Shown here: positions 35,642-44,210 of the stretch, one piece after another
Layout: each line of letters opens with the position of its first letter
Numbering within the stretch: the first letter of the stretch is position 1
DNA from: Ralstonia sp. RRA
GTDB lineage: Bacteria; Pseudomonadota; Gammaproteobacteria; Burkholderiales; Burkholderiaceae
Direction: 5' to 3'
DNA length: 64,000 nucleotides
Assembly: GCF_037023145.1 (NCBI RefSeq)
Contig: NZ_CP146091.1
Location: forward strand, 1,922,001 to 1,986,000
Program-made: the position numbers and the translations under genes
The notes under the pieces: model-generated
What the model was told of the DNA's origin: nothing
What the model saw: the letters and a program-made list of their open reading frames with translations, nothing else
Databases searched by the model: none

Positions 35642-36630
35642 TACCGATCAATGACTTGCTGCAGGGAGGCAGTTTCTGCCTGAGCACGCCCCGCCGCGAG
35701 AAGCAGCATCAGCAGCACGCGCGCCTTGTACGGATTGAGCGTGCCCGTGGAGGCCCAGCCCTGCCCATTGGGTTGCGCGGGCACGACGCCCGCGCCGGTA
35801 CGTGTCGAACGCAGCACAAACACGCCTTGCTGGCTAGCGCGCTCAAGTGCGGCCTCGAGATTCGTGTGAATCGAGCCCGCACCAGTGGCCGCAATCACCA
35901 GCCCCTTCACGCCGGCCGCGACCAGCGTATCGACCAGTCGCGCATCCGGCTGCGCATAGCTCGCCAGCACCTCGACCCACGGCCATTGACCCGCCTGCGG
36001 CATCGGCAGCACGTCAGCCGATGCTGGGCGCTGGGTCGCGCGCGAAAACTGCACCTGCGTGTCCAGCACAAAACCCACCGGACCACTATCGGGCGAGACA
36101 AACGCCTCCACCGCGTAGGTGTGCCCCTTCTGTACGTCACGTGCCGCATGCACGCGCTGATTGAGCGCCACCAGCACACCGCGCCCCCGCGAGGCCGGAC
36201 TGGCCGCCAGTCGCACGGCGTTCAGCAGGTTCAGCGGACCATCCGCCGACAGCGAGGTCGACGGCCGCATCGCGGCGGTCACAACGATGGGCACATCGGT
36301 CTGCTGCGTCAGGTGCAGCAGCATGGCCGTCTCTTCGAGCGTATCCGTGCCGTGTGTGATGACCACGCCATCCACGCGCTCGACGTCGATCCAGTGGCGG
36401 ATGCGCGCGACCAGTCTCTCCCACACATCGAAGGTCAGGTCTTTGCTATCAATCTGTGCGACCTGCTCGGCGCGCACATTGGCAATGCGCTCCAACCCAA
36501 GCTTGCTGGCGGCAAGCAATTGATCGATGGGCACAGCGCCGGCACGGTAGCGGGCGGCAGCGCCAGCATCATCAGCGGACCCAGCGATCGTGCCGCCGGT
36601 AGCGAGGATAGCAATGGTAGGCAAGGACAT
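35638..36630 (-). CDS. ansA: L-asparaginase
   Basis: A 330-residue bacterial-type asparaginase that hydrolyses asparagine to aspartate and ammonia. The two active-site Thr motifs are visible: ILATGGTIAGS near the N terminus and HGTDTLEETA around residue 85. A third conserved block is GLVIAATGAGSIH. No signal peptide is seen with the chosen start, so it should be cytoplasmic. The ATG at 36630 was chosen for its position just before the catalytic strand; an ATG 4 codons earlier is equally possible, and neither has a clear ribosome-binding site. Its stop codon overlaps the rpsF promoter. Confidence 0.93.
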   Translation of the reverse strand: MSLPTIAILATGGTIAGSADDAGAAARYRAGAVPIDQLLAASKLGLERIANVRAEQVAQIDSKDLTFDVWERLVARIRHWIDVERVDGVVITHGTDTLEETAMLLHLTQQTDVPIVVTAAMRPSTSLSADGPLNLLNAVRLAASPASRGRGVLVALNQRVHAARDVQKGHTYAVEAFVSPDSGPVGFVLDTQVQFSRATQRPASADVLPMPQAGQWPWVEVLASYAQPDARLVDTLVAAGVKGLVIAATGAGSIHTNLEAALERASQQGVFVLRSTRTGAGVVPAQPNGQGWASTGTLNPYKARVLLMLLLAAGRAQAETASLQQVIDRY

Positions 36631-36722
36631 CGTTGCGAACATGCGTGGTGGACGAGGCGCGCATTGTATCCGCGCGCCCCTCCTTTGCCGACGCGGGATT
36701 GCCCTTGGGCAAGCGCTAAAGC

Positions 36723-36749
36723 AAAACGCCGGCACTCAGGCCGGCGTTT
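36723..36749. terminator. Bidirectional terminator after fpr
   Basis: A 10-bp perfect stem (36724-36733 with 36740-36749) flanked by A and T residues lies just after the fpr stop codon. The short A/T runs suggest moderate strength. Confidence 0.7.
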
Positions 36750-36768
36750 GCAACAGAAGCAGCGGCGC

Positions 36769-37545
36769 TTACTTCTCGACGAAGGCGCGTTCGATCACGT
36801 AGTCACCGGCCTCACCCATGCGCGGCGAAATCTTGAAACCACGCGCATCGAGCAGCTTGCAGGTGTCTTCCAGCATGGCTGGGCTGCCGCAGATCATGGC
36901 GCGATCCACGGCCGGGTCCATCGGCGGCAGGCCAATGTCGGCGGATAGCTTGCCGTTGTCCACGAGGTCCGTCAGGCGGCCCATGTTGCGGAACGGCTCG
37001 CGCGTGACGGTCGGGTAATAGATCAGCTTCTCACGCACCTGGTCGCCGAAGAATTCGTTGTTCGGCAGTTCGCTGGTGATGAAGTCGGCATAGGCCAACT
37101 CGCTCACTTGGCGCACGCCGTGCAGCAGCACGACCTTTTCGAAGCGCTCGTAGGTATCCGGGTCCTGGATGATGCTCATGAACGGCGCCAGACCAGTGCC
37201 GGTACCGAACAGGTAGAGGTTCTTGCCAGGCAGCAGGTCATCCAGCACGAGCGTGCCGACCGGCTTCTTGCTCACCAGCAGCTTGTCGCCCACTTTCAGG
37301 TGCTGCAGGCGCGAAGTGAGCGGGCCGTTCTGGACCTTGATACTGAAGAACTCCAGATGCTCTTCGTAGTTCGGGCTGGCAATGCTGTAGGCACGCATCA
37401 GCGGCTTGCCCTCGACTTCCAGGCCGATCATAACGAAGTGGCCGTTGTGGAAGCGCAGCGCCTGGTCGCGCGTGGTCTTGAAGCTGAACAGGGAGTCGTT
37501 CCAGTGATGGACGCTCAGAACGGTCTCTTGATTGAATGCGGACAT
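36769..37545 (-). CDS. fpr: Ferredoxin/flavodoxin-NADP+ reductase
   Basis: A 258-residue FAD-dependent reductase of the bacterial subclass I/II type, exchanging electrons between NADPH and ferredoxin or flavodoxin. FAD-binding RAYSIASPNYEEHLEFFS and the NADP-binding GTGTGLAPFMSII and ICGSPAMLEDT are present. The C-terminal sequence ends VIERAFVEK, as in proteobacterial Fpr, which lack the terminal aromatic residue of plastid enzymes. The ATG at 37545 (MSAFNQETVLSV) was chosen; seven upstream codons in frame are not supported. It diverges from lexA. Confidence 0.95.
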   Translation of the reverse strand: MSAFNQETVLSVHHWNDSLFSFKTTRDQALRFHNGHFVMIGLEVEGKPLMRAYSIASPNYEEHLEFFSIKVQNGPLTSRLQHLKVGDKLLVSKKPVGTLVLDDLLPGKNLYLFGTGTGLAPFMSIIQDPDTYERFEKVVLLHGVRQVSELAYADFITSELPNNEFFGDQVREKLIYYPTVTREPFRNMGRLTDLVDNGKLSADIGLPPMDPAVDRAMICGSPAMLEDTCKLLDARGFKISPRMGEAGDYVIERAFVEK

Positions 37546-37756
37546 GGTGACGTTTGGCCAGCCCAACGAGGTTCAATCGGGCTATGTGGCAGTGCAAAAT
37601 ACGGTCAAGGCCTTGATTTTATGCGATTCCCCTCAGCCGCGCCTGTATGGATTGCGCATAAGCTTCTAACCAGCCGCACAGGTTTTGACTTGGGTCAGAG
37701 GCTGCGGCGCACCCGCGCAACATGCCGCAACGAAATCACTTGCGCTTCCCGCGTCA

Positions 37757-37791
37757 CTGTATAAAATCACAGCACCTGTTCAAATATACAG
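37757..37791 (+). promoter_or_regulatory. Two tandem LexA (SOS) boxes
   Basis: CTGT-N8-ACAG occurs twice: 37757-37772 and 37776-37791, separated by 3 bp. Both keep the invariant CTGT and ACAG with AT-rich centres. The second box ends 7 bp before the lexA ATG, giving direct autorepression. Confidence 0.9.
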
Positions 37792-37798
37792 TACGCCA

Positions 37799-38452
37799 AT
37801 GGCCACCCTCACCCCCCGCCAGCAGCAGATCTACGACCTGATCCGCCAGACGATCCAGCGCACCGGCTTTCCGCCCACCCGCGCTGAGATTGCCGCGGAG
37901 TTTGGTTTCTCGTCGCCCAATGCCGCTGAAGAACATCTGCGGGCGCTGGCGCGCAAAGGCGTGATCGAACTGACGCCTGGCGCCTCGCGCGGCATCCGGC
38001 TACGTGCAATGGGCGATGACGCCAGCCAGCATCAGTTCTCGCTGCCGTCGATGGGCCTGATGCAATTGACGTTGCCGCTGGTTGGCCGTGTGGCTGCCGG
38101 TAGCCCGATCCTGGCCGCCGAACATATTGATCGGCAGTACCAAGTCGATCCGTCACTGTTCTCGGCCCAACCGGACTTCCTGCTGAAAGTGCGCGGCATG
38201 AGCATGCGCGACGCCGGCATCCTGGATGGCGACCTGCTGGCCGTGCAGCGCGCGACTGAAGCCTCCAACGGCAAGATTGTCGTTGCTCGCCTGGGTGACG
38301 ACGTCACGGTCAAGCGCTTCCAGCGCAAGGGCCGTCATGTTGAGTTGATTGCCGAGAATCCAGACTTTGAGCCGATCCACGTCGATCTGGATCGCGACGA
38401 GTTTCATCTGGAGGGCTTGGCTGTCGGCCTGATCCGACCAGCCGCCCCGTAA
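37799..38452 (+). CDS. lexA: SOS repressor LexA
   Basis: A 217-residue transcription repressor of the DNA-damage response that self-cleaves when RecA filaments form. The N-terminal winged helix begins [17 protein letters not shown] with recognition helix [13 protein letters not shown]. The cleavage site Ala100-Gly101 lies in [10 protein letters not shown], with nucleophile Ser135 in RGMSMRDAG and Lys172 in DVTVKRF. The ATG at 37799 lies 7 bp after the second SOS box, so the leader is very short. The longer frame from 37685 runs through the operators and was rejected. Confidence 0.97.
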   Translation: MATLTPRQQQIYDLIRQTIQRTGFPPTRAEIAAEFGFSSPNAAEEHLRALARKGVIELTPGASRGIRLRAMGDDASQHQFSLPSMGLMQLTLPLVGRVAAGSPILAAEHIDRQYQVDPSLFSAQPDFLLKVRGMSMRDAGILDGDLLAVQRATEASNGKIVVARLGDDVTVKRFQRKGRHVELIAENPDFEPIHVDLDRDEFHLEGLAVGLIRPAAP

Positions 38453-38570
38453 GCCTGAGGCGCTCGCGCGCCGCTTTCCCTTGTTGCTTGCCCTACCCGG
38501 AGGTGAGCCGTCGGCTCGCCGGGGCAGAGTCTTGCCGCCCGCTTTTTCACCCGAACTCACGAGGTCTGCC

Positions 38571-38753
38571 ATGCGACTCGGATCGATGTCTTCCCGCCGC
38601 CCGGTGCATCCGGTGCCCTACCGCCAAACCCAGGGCGTGCGCATCTATCAGGGGGAACAACGCCGCACGATGGTCGGGAGCATGGCCGCGATCTGCCGCA
38701 TGCTGGACGCCATTCCGACAGCGGCACGCCCGGCTGGCGCCGAACACTATTGA
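38571..38753 (+). CDS. Possible small hypothetical protein
   Basis: A 60-residue open frame beginning MRLGSMSSRRPVHPVPYR, with a GAGG 7 bases before the ATG. It is basic in the N-terminal half and has a segment VGSMAAICRMLDAIP that could form an amphipathic helix. It is 118 bp after lexA and is followed by a hairpin at 38832. No family is recognised. The ribosome-binding site and intact frame support it; the short length leaves real doubt. Confidence 0.45.
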   Translation: MRLGSMSSRRPVHPVPYRQTQGVRIYQGEQRRTMVGSMAAICRMLDAIPTAARPAGAEHY

Positions 38754-38831
38754 TGCCAGTGCGTCACCTAGTGGCCCCGATCAGGGCATTCCCCAATGCT
38801 GCCGCCGCAACTGATTTCATACACTGGCCGG

Positions 38832-38853
38832 GCCCTGAGGACAGGGCTTTCTT
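38832..38853 (+). terminator. Terminator-like hairpin 1
   Basis: GCCCTG (38832-38837) pairs with CAGGGC (38842-38847) around a 4-base loop, followed by TTTCTT. It is 79 bp after the small hypothetical gene and may end its transcript. Confidence 0.55.
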
Positions 38854-38866
38854 CAACTGATTTTCG

Positions 38867-38893
38867 GCCCGCCATTTGTGCGGGCTGTTTTTT
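38867..38893 (+). terminator. Terminator-like hairpin 2
   Basis: GCCCGC (38867-38872) pairs with GCGGGC (38880-38885), followed by TG and six T residues (38888-38893). Confidence 0.65.
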
Positions 38894-39027
38894 CAGTCCG
38901 CATGTTGATGCAGCGCCACATTCGCGAATGTTTCGCTGGCAAAACGGACGTTTACCCGGATTTTGTTTGGCGTGCGTGACAGTAGTATTGCTAGTGCCCT
39001 CAGGGGCAATTGAGATCGCTGAATTCG

Positions 39028-39054
39028 AAGCCCGCAGATTGCGGGCTTTTTTTT
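39028..39054 (+). terminator. Strong intrinsic terminator without an obvious gene
   Basis: AAGCCCGC (39028-39035) pairs with GCGGGCTT (39041-39048) around a 5-base loop and is followed by an eight-T run (39047-39054). Nothing recognised on the plus strand precedes it within 130 bp except hairpin 2. It faces the end of the minus-strand cupin gene and has no A-run on its left to serve that gene. Confidence 0.8.
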
Positions 39055-39078
39055 GCGCCGCAACCCACCACCCAGCAT

Positions 39079-39390
39079 CTACACGCTGCCAGCTTTCTCC
39101 ACCACGAGAATCCGCGCCGCACCGCGTGGATGCGCTACGTGCTCGCAGCCAATGCCCGCAAAGAAGATGTCACCCGGCTCAAGCACCGCAACCTTCTCCG
39201 CGCCAGCCTCTCGATAGCGCATGTCGACGGTACCGTCGAGCACCACGAAGACCTCCTCACCATCGTTCACGTGCCAGCGATACGGCTGATCGGTCCAATG
39301 CAGGCGCGTCGTGATGCCACCCATATTGGCGATGTCGAGCGCACCCCAGGCGCGCTCTGCGGTGAACGACTTGGCGCGGATGATCTTCAT
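39079..39390 (-). CDS. Cupin-domain protein
   Basis: A 103-residue single-domain cupin. The metal-site motif region is visible as WHVNDGEEVFVVLDGTVDMR (the two-His/Glu motif is reduced to His plus Glu residues) and the second cupin motif as LEPGDIFFAGIGCEHVAHP. Such small cupins often bind a metal and a small carboxylate or sugar, but no substrate can be assigned. The ATG is at 39390. It lies 16 bp after the M20 peptidase gene and is likely co-transcribed with it. Confidence 0.82.
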   Translation of the reverse strand: MKIIRAKSFTAERAWGALDIANMGGITTRLHWTDQPYRWHVNDGEEVFVVLDGTVDMRYREAGAEKVAVLEPGDIFFAGIGCEHVAHPRGAARILVVEKAGSV

Positions 39391-39406
39391 GGCGATCGTG
39401 CGACGT

Positions 39407-41137
39407 TTATTGCATCGACGGCAGGTTGCCGATGCGCACCAGCATCTCGGTGAACATCTGCATATCGAGGTCGAGATCCGGCACTTCCTTGTACTCGTTG
39501 GCGTTGTGTGCGGTGTACTTCTTGCCGGGCATGGCCGGACCGAAGTTGATCGCGTTCGGCATCAGCTTGGCGGTGGTGCTGCCGGCAGTCGGCACAGGCT
39601 TGGCGTCCAGACCCGTCGTGTCGCCGTAGATGTTGAGCAGCGTCGACAACCACGCGCCCTTCGGATCGCGTGCCATCCAGTTGCCCTGGTCGTGGTTGAT
39701 TTCCAGCGCGACGTGGTTGGCGTTGGCCCATGCATTGATCTTGCCGGCAATCTCGCCGCGCAGTGCGTCGGGCGTCTTGCCACGCGGCATGCGCACGTTG
39801 GCAGTCACCTCCACGCGGCCGTTCTTGTCGCCGATCACGGTAGGCGAGATGGTGAGCGGGCCCATGAAATCGTCCTTGTAGGCGACGCCGATAGTGTTGC
39901 CCAGGTAGTCGGTGCCGTAGAGATCGGTCAGGTAGCGCACGGCATGGGCGTAGGCATTGTCGGCCAGCCCCAGATCCGCCGCGCGCAGGAACAGCGCCAG
40001 GCGCGGTAGCGGATTCACGCCCTCTTCCGGGCGCGAGCCGTGCGCCGAGGTACCAGTAACCTTCACGACGATGCTGTCTACGTTGCGCGTGATGTCGATC
40101 GAGAATTTGCCCTGCGCTGCCAGGCTGCTCACAAAGGCATCGCGCTTGGCTTCGAGCGCGGCGGCAGCTACGCCCAGATCGCCGCCCTTGAGCGTGGCCG
40201 TCGCCGTCTGCGGGATGGAGCTGGCCGATGCCGCACCGGTCATCGAAACGATCGCCGTACGCGCGGCATCCCCAGCCTGCGCGGGGAAGAACACCTTGAG
40301 TGCACCTGTACCCTTCTCAGCCACCACGGCCGGGTACTTGCTATCGAGCACGATGTTGTATGCAGGCAATTGCGTGCGCTCGCGGTAGTACTTCATGCCA
40401 TCGCCGCCGGTTTCTTCGGTGGTCTCGATCATCAGGCGGATCGTGCGTGCGAGCGGCACGCCGCTGTCCTTGACCGTCTTCATGGCGTACAGCGCGGCGG
40501 CAATCGAGCCCTTGTCGTCAATGGTGCCGCGACCGTATAGCAGGCTGCCCACGCGCGTGACCTTGAAGGGATCGAGCTTGGTGCCATCGCTGAGCACCCA
40601 TTCTTCAGCCTTGGCGGGCACGACGTCGGCGTGCGTCAGGATGCCGAATTCATCTGAGCCAGTGCCGGGCAGCGTGACTTCGAACACGCGGTTGTCGACG
40701 TTGCGGAATTTCAGGCCGAAGTCGTTGGCCATGCCCTCGATAAGCTTGCCAAATGCCACGATGGCGGGGTTCTCGTGCTGCGGGATCTTGTCGTCGCGCA
40801 CCGTGGGCAGCGCGACCATCTTCTCGATCGAACCGATCACGGCCTGCTGATTGTGCAGGCGGTTGTACACGCCAAGCAGGCGGCCGATGTTGACGAGGTC
40901 ATCACCGGTCAGCGTAGCCTTCTTTTGATACGCAGCAACGCTGCCCGCAACCTGCGGATCGGCCTTGGCTGCGGCAGCAAGGAAACTGTTGAGGTCAGCC
41001 GAGGCCTTGGATTGTTCGGCCACAACCAGCGCGTCGAGCTGAGGTTTCTGGAGCGTGGCAGCAAAAGCGCCGGCACCAAACGCGAGCGACAAAGCGACCG
41101 TCAGCGAAGACAGGCCCATATGGACAGTGCGTTGCAT
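39407..41137 (-). CDS. Secreted M20-family metallopeptidase (dipeptidase-like)
   Basis: A 576-residue M20 zinc peptidase with an N-terminal Sec signal peptide (hydrophobic core SSLTVALSLAFGAGAFAA), so it acts in the periplasm. After a helical N-terminal region, the metal-binding residues appear as GILTHADVVPA (His), GRGTIDDKGSIAA (bridging Asp) and ETTEETGGDG (general-base Glu and ligand Glu). The insert forms the dimerisation lid domain and another conserved His is in TSAHGSRPEEG. It is longer than typical PepV-type dipeptidases because of the signal peptide and about 90 extra N-terminal residues. The substrate cannot be assigned. Confidence 0.88.
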   Translation of the reverse strand: MQRTVHMGLSSLTVALSLAFGAGAFAATLQKPQLDALVVAEQSKASADLNSFLAAAAKADPQVAGSVAAYQKKATLTGDDLVNIGRLLGVYNRLHNQQAVIGSIEKMVALPTVRDDKIPQHENPAIVAFGKLIEGMANDFGLKFRNVDNRVFEVTLPGTGSDEFGILTHADVVPAKAEEWVLSDGTKLDPFKVTRVGSLLYGRGTIDDKGSIAAALYAMKTVKDSGVPLARTIRLMIETTEETGGDGMKYYRERTQLPAYNIVLDSKYPAVVAEKGTGALKVFFPAQAGDAARTAIVSMTGAASASSIPQTATATLKGGDLGVAAAALEAKRDAFVSSLAAQGKFSIDITRNVDSIVVKVTGTSAHGSRPEEGVNPLPRLALFLRAADLGLADNAYAHAVRYLTDLYGTDYLGNTIGVAYKDDFMGPLTISPTVIGDKNGRVEVTANVRMPRGKTPDALRGEIAGKINAWANANHVALEINHDQGNWMARDPKGAWLSTLLNIYGDTTGLDAKPVPTAGSTTAKLMPNAINFGPAMPGKKYTAHNANEYKEVPDLDLDMQMFTEMLVRIGNLPSMQ

Positions 41138-41275
41138 TGAAACGTTTCCGAAAAAGGCGAAGGCGCCATCATAGGGGCGATGCCTGACGCGCGCATTGTG
41201 CAGCGCCGCAACCCCGGCTTCGCGGACCGCGCAGCGATGCGGTTATGCTTGAATCTTTCCCAGGAGGCTCGCCGC

Positions 41276-41668
41276 ATGGAACCGTGTCTGGACACTGCCC
41301 CCACCCTGCTCGAGGTGCTGGAGGAACTGCGCAAGCGCGAACCCATCTTCCACCGCCCGGAGTTCGGCACCCGCCGCGAAGATTTCGAGCGCATGACAAC
41401 GGAGGATTTCTGGGAAGTCGGCGCTTCGGGCCAACGCTACAGCCGCAGCTATGTGCTCGGCGTGCTGGATGCCCGGCACGGGCACATCGGGGAGGAATTC
41501 TGGCAAACGCGTGACTTCCGCTGCCAGGAGATCGCGCCGGACAACTACCTGCTCACCTACACGCTGGTGCAATCGAATCGCACGACACGGCGGTCAACAC
41601 TTTGGCGACGCACGATGGATGGCTGGAAGGTCGTGTACCACCAGGGAACCATCGTGGCAGATGCCTGA
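41276..41668 (+). CDS. SnoaL-like/DUF4440 family protein
   Basis: A 130-residue protein resembling the nuclear transport factor 2-like DUF4440 family. It starts MEPCLDTAPTLLEVLEELRKR after a clear AGGAGG (41262-41267), and contains MTTEDFWEVGASGQRYSR and a C-terminal TLWRRTMDGWKVVYHQGT, the usual end of this fold. Members are small cone-shaped proteins with diverse or unknown roles. It is transcribed divergently from the M20 peptidase gene and ends at a strong terminator. Confidence 0.82.
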   Translation: MEPCLDTAPTLLEVLEELRKREPIFHRPEFGTRREDFERMTTEDFWEVGASGQRYSRSYVLGVLDARHGHIGEEFWQTRDFRCQEIAPDNYLLTYTLVQSNRTTRRSTLWRRTMDGWKVVYHQGTIVADA

Positions 41669-41672
41669 ACGC

Positions 41673-41699
41673 AAAAAAGCCCGCAAGAAGCGGGCTTTT
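41673..41699. terminator. Bidirectional intrinsic terminator
   Basis: A 10-bp stem (41675-41684 with 41690-41699) with A residues left and T residues right lies between the SnoaL-like gene (plus) and tRNA-His (minus). It can end both. Confidence 0.9.
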
Positions 41700-41710
41700 C
41701 TACAAATCTT

Positions 41711-41787
41711 TGGGGTGACCGATGGGATTCGAACCCACGACAACCAGAATCACAATCTGGGACTCTACCAACTGAGCTACGGCCACC
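41711..41787 (-). tRNA. tRNA-His (anticodon GTG)
   Basis: Read on the minus strand, the sequence folds as a complete cloverleaf: a 7-bp acceptor stem GTGGCCG with CGGTCAC, a D-arm with AGCTCAGTTGGTAGAG, an anticodon stem CCAGA/TCTGG with loop TTGTGAT giving anticodon GTG, and a T-arm with GTGGGTTCGAATCCCAT. The extra G at position -1 paired to C73, the identity mark of tRNA-His, is encoded, as is the 3' CCA. It lies downstream of dusA, whose product modifies tRNA D-loops. Confidence 0.97.
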
Positions 41788-41875
41788 ATTGTACGAACAG
41801 CTTGAACTGATTGCTGCCCGACGAAAAACGAGATTATACAAACATTCTTCCGGCGTGACTAGGGGGTGGCGCAAT

Positions 41876-42910
41876 TTATGCGGTGACCGCCTCCTCGCCC
41901 GACTCCTCACCACGCCGAAGGTAGGCTCGCGCCTCATCAAACAACGCATGCGCATCGGCTAGCGTCTTGACGCGGCCGAGCGCCTTGGAGTCCGACAGCA
42001 CCCGCCGCCAGCCACGCGCCCCCGCCACGCCGCGATACAACCCCAGCATGTGCCGCACCGCTCCACCCGCGTAACCACCACGCTCCACCCAGCGGCCGAC
42101 GTAGGCAATCATTGCGTCCTCCACCTCGGCGCGCGTGAGGGCTTGCGTGCCGGCATCGTAGTAGCGCGCGTCAAACGCAGCCATCAGGTGCGGGTGGTGA
42201 TACGCCTCGCGGCCGATCATCACGCCGTCGACATGCTCCAGGTGCGTGTCGATCTGCTCCAGCGTCTGCACACCGCCATTGAGCAGGATCTCCAGATGCG
42301 GGAAATCACGCTTGAGCTGGTAGACCACCTCGTAGCGCAGCGGCGGAATCTCGCGGTTTTCCTTCGGGCTCAAACCCTTCAGGATGGCGTTGCGCGCGTG
42401 GACTATGAAGGTCTCGCAACCGGCCTCGGCGATGGTGCCGACGAAATCGCGTACGAAATCGTAGGTTTCGATGGCATCGATGCCAATGCGGTGCTTGACC
42501 GTGACTGGAATCGACACGGCGTCGCGCATCGCCTTGACGCCTTCGGCCACCAGCTTCGGTTCGGCCATCAAGCACGCGCCGAACGCACCACGCTGCACGC
42601 GCTCGGAGGGGCAGCCGCAGTTGAGGTTGATCTCTTTGTAACCCCACTGCTCGCCCAGGCGCGCGGCCTTGGCCAGATCATCGGGCTCGCTGCCGCCTAG
42701 CTGCAATGCGACGGGATGCTCTACCTCGTCGAAATCGAGATGGCGCGGCACGTCGCCGTGCAGCAGCGCGCCCGTCGTCACCATTTCCGTGTAGAGCCAG
42801 GTATGGCGGCTGATCTGGCGGTGGAAGTAGCGGCAATGCCTATCCGTCCAGTCCATCATCGGGGCAACGGACAGGCGGCGCGGGTTCGGCGTAGGGCGTT
42901 CAGCAGTCAC
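41876..42910 (-). CDS. dusA: tRNA-dihydrouridine synthase A
   Basis: A 344-residue FMN-dependent enzyme that reduces uridines 20/20a in tRNA D-loops. The DusA signature APMMDWTDRHCRYFHR is near the N terminus. The NCGCPSERVQRGAFGACLM segment carries the catalytic Cys, followed by VKHRIGID, FIVHARNA and NGGVQTL, which bind FMN. Length is normal. The start is a GTG at 42910, chosen because the conserved block begins about 14 residues later. It is followed by tRNA-His, which may share its transcript. Confidence 0.95.
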   Translation of the reverse strand: MTAERPTPNPRRLSVAPMMDWTDRHCRYFHRQISRHTWLYTEMVTTGALLHGDVPRHLDFDEVEHPVALQLGGSEPDDLAKAARLGEQWGYKEINLNCGCPSERVQRGAFGACLMAEPKLVAEGVKAMRDAVSIPVTVKHRIGIDAIETYDFVRDFVGTIAEAGCETFIVHARNAILKGLSPKENREIPPLRYEVVYQLKRDFPHLEILLNGGVQTLEQIDTHLEHVDGVMIGREAYHHPHLMAAFDARYYDAGTQALTRAEVEDAMIAYVGRWVERGGYAGGAVRHMLGLYRGVAGARGWRRVLSDSKALGRVKTLADAHALFDEARAYLRRGEESGEEAVTA

Positions 42911-42953
42911 AGCAAAATCAACAGTTCAATTCAGGCGCGCAGTTTACCGGTTT

Positions 42954-44063
42954 CTAGTCCGACAACCCCAGCAGCGGATGCTGCTCTCGGCGCCACGGCG
43001 AGACAAAGAACGCGGCCACTTCATCGTCACGCACGCTATCGATACCGGTGTGCTTCCACTTGGGCGCGTGGTCCTTGTCGACGGCCAGCGCGCGGATGCC
43101 TTCGATGCCATCACCCTCAGCAAACACGTGGGTCATCATGTCCAGCTCGCGGCGCAGTTCATCGGCCAGCGTGGTGTGACCGCCGCGGCGGATCAACTCC
43201 AGCGTCACGGCCATCATCAGCGGCGAGCGCTTGGCCATGTGCGCGGCGGTCTGCGCAGCCCACCCGGCATCGGTACTGCCAGCCAGATCGGCCAGGATGC
43301 CTTGCACGGTGTCCTGGCTGAAACATGCGTCGATCGCCTCGCGGTGCGGGATGACGATCGCCTTGGCTGCATCCGGCTCCGATGCAGCGTCCGTAAAGCA
43401 CGCGGCGATCTGCTCGGCGTTGCGCCACGTGCCATCGCGCAGGCGCTGGACAACGGCAGCCAGGGCATCCGTTGTGACATGGCAATCAGCCAGGCCCACT
43501 GACAGCGCATCCGCCGCTTCGATCATCTGCCCCGTCACGCCCAGGTATTCGCCCACATGACCCGGCACACGTGCCAGGAACCAGCCGCCGCCCACATCCG
43601 GGAACAGGCCGATGTTGGTCTCGGGCATCGCCATCTTCGTGCGCTCGGTGACCACGCGCAGCGATGCACCCTGCGAGATGCCCATGCCGCCGCCCATCAC
43701 TACGCCGTCCATCAGGGCGATATAGGGCTTGGCATAGCTGAAGATCAGGTGGTTGAGGCGGTATTCCTCGGTGAAGAACGTGACGAGCTGCGGGTCTCCG
43801 GACGTGGCGGCGCGGTGGAAGAAGCGAATGTCGCCGCCGGCGCACAGTGCCTTGCCGCCTTCGCCGCGGAGGATGATGGCATGCACTTCGGGATCGTGCT
43901 GCCAGGCCAGCAGCGCATGCGACAGCGCACGGATCATCTCCAGCGACAGCGCATTGAGCGCCTGCGGCCGATTCAGCGTCAGCCAGCCGATGCCGCCGCG
44001 TACTTCGGCGATCACGTTGAGTTGCACATCAGCTTGGGGCGCAGTCGAAACGGTGGATTCCAT
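42954..44063 (-). CDS. 3-hydroxyisobutyryl-CoA hydrolase-like crotonase
   Basis: A 369-residue member of the crotonase superfamily. The N-terminal LTLNRPQALNALSLEMI and GKALCAGGDIRFF (oxyanion hole) are followed by MDGVVMGGGMGISQGA, METNIGLFPDVGGGWFLAR, a block characteristic of 3-hydroxyisobutyryl-CoA hydrolases of valine breakdown. The longer C terminus (about 100 residues beyond a hydratase core) also fits that subgroup. An enoyl-CoA hydratase/isomerase role remains possible. The ATG at 44063 was chosen; the extra upstream frame is in the promoter region shared with the divergent hydroxylase gene. No valine-pathway neighbours are in view. Confidence 0.85.
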   Translation of the reverse strand: MESTVSTAPQADVQLNVIAEVRGGIGWLTLNRPQALNALSLEMIRALSHALLAWQHDPEVHAIILRGEGGKALCAGGDIRFFHRAATSGDPQLVTFFTEEYRLNHLIFSYAKPYIALMDGVVMGGGMGISQGASLRVVTERTKMAMPETNIGLFPDVGGGWFLARVPGHVGEYLGVTGQMIEAADALSVGLADCHVTTDALAAVVQRLRDGTWRNAEQIAACFTDAASEPDAAKAIVIPHREAIDACFSQDTVQGILADLAGSTDAGWAAQTAAHMAKRSPLMMAVTLELIRRGGHTTLADELRRELDMMTHVFAEGDGIEGIRALAVDKDHAPKWKHTGIDSVRDDEVAAFFVSPWRREQHPLLGLSD

Positions 44064-44210
44064 GTCTCTATGTTGTGTTTTGGGAATGACGGGTCGCACT
44101 GTACACGACGTGCCATTCAAGCGAGGAAGGGCTCTAGCCCGCCCCCTTTCGCGACGCGGGTGTTGGGCGTATATCTGCGAGTTGGAGACAACACACATCA
44201 CAACAATCAG

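Larger units (their letters stand above)
38754..39078. other. Gene-poor region with three terminator-like hairpins
   Basis: No credible protein gene lies in these 325 bp. Three separate stem-loops, each followed by T residues on the plus strand, are found at 38832, 38867 and 39028. The last is a strong terminator with eight T residues, but no known gene on the plus strand lies between it and the second hairpin. A small RNA of up to about 130 nt could occupy 38894-39054. Confidence 0.6.
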
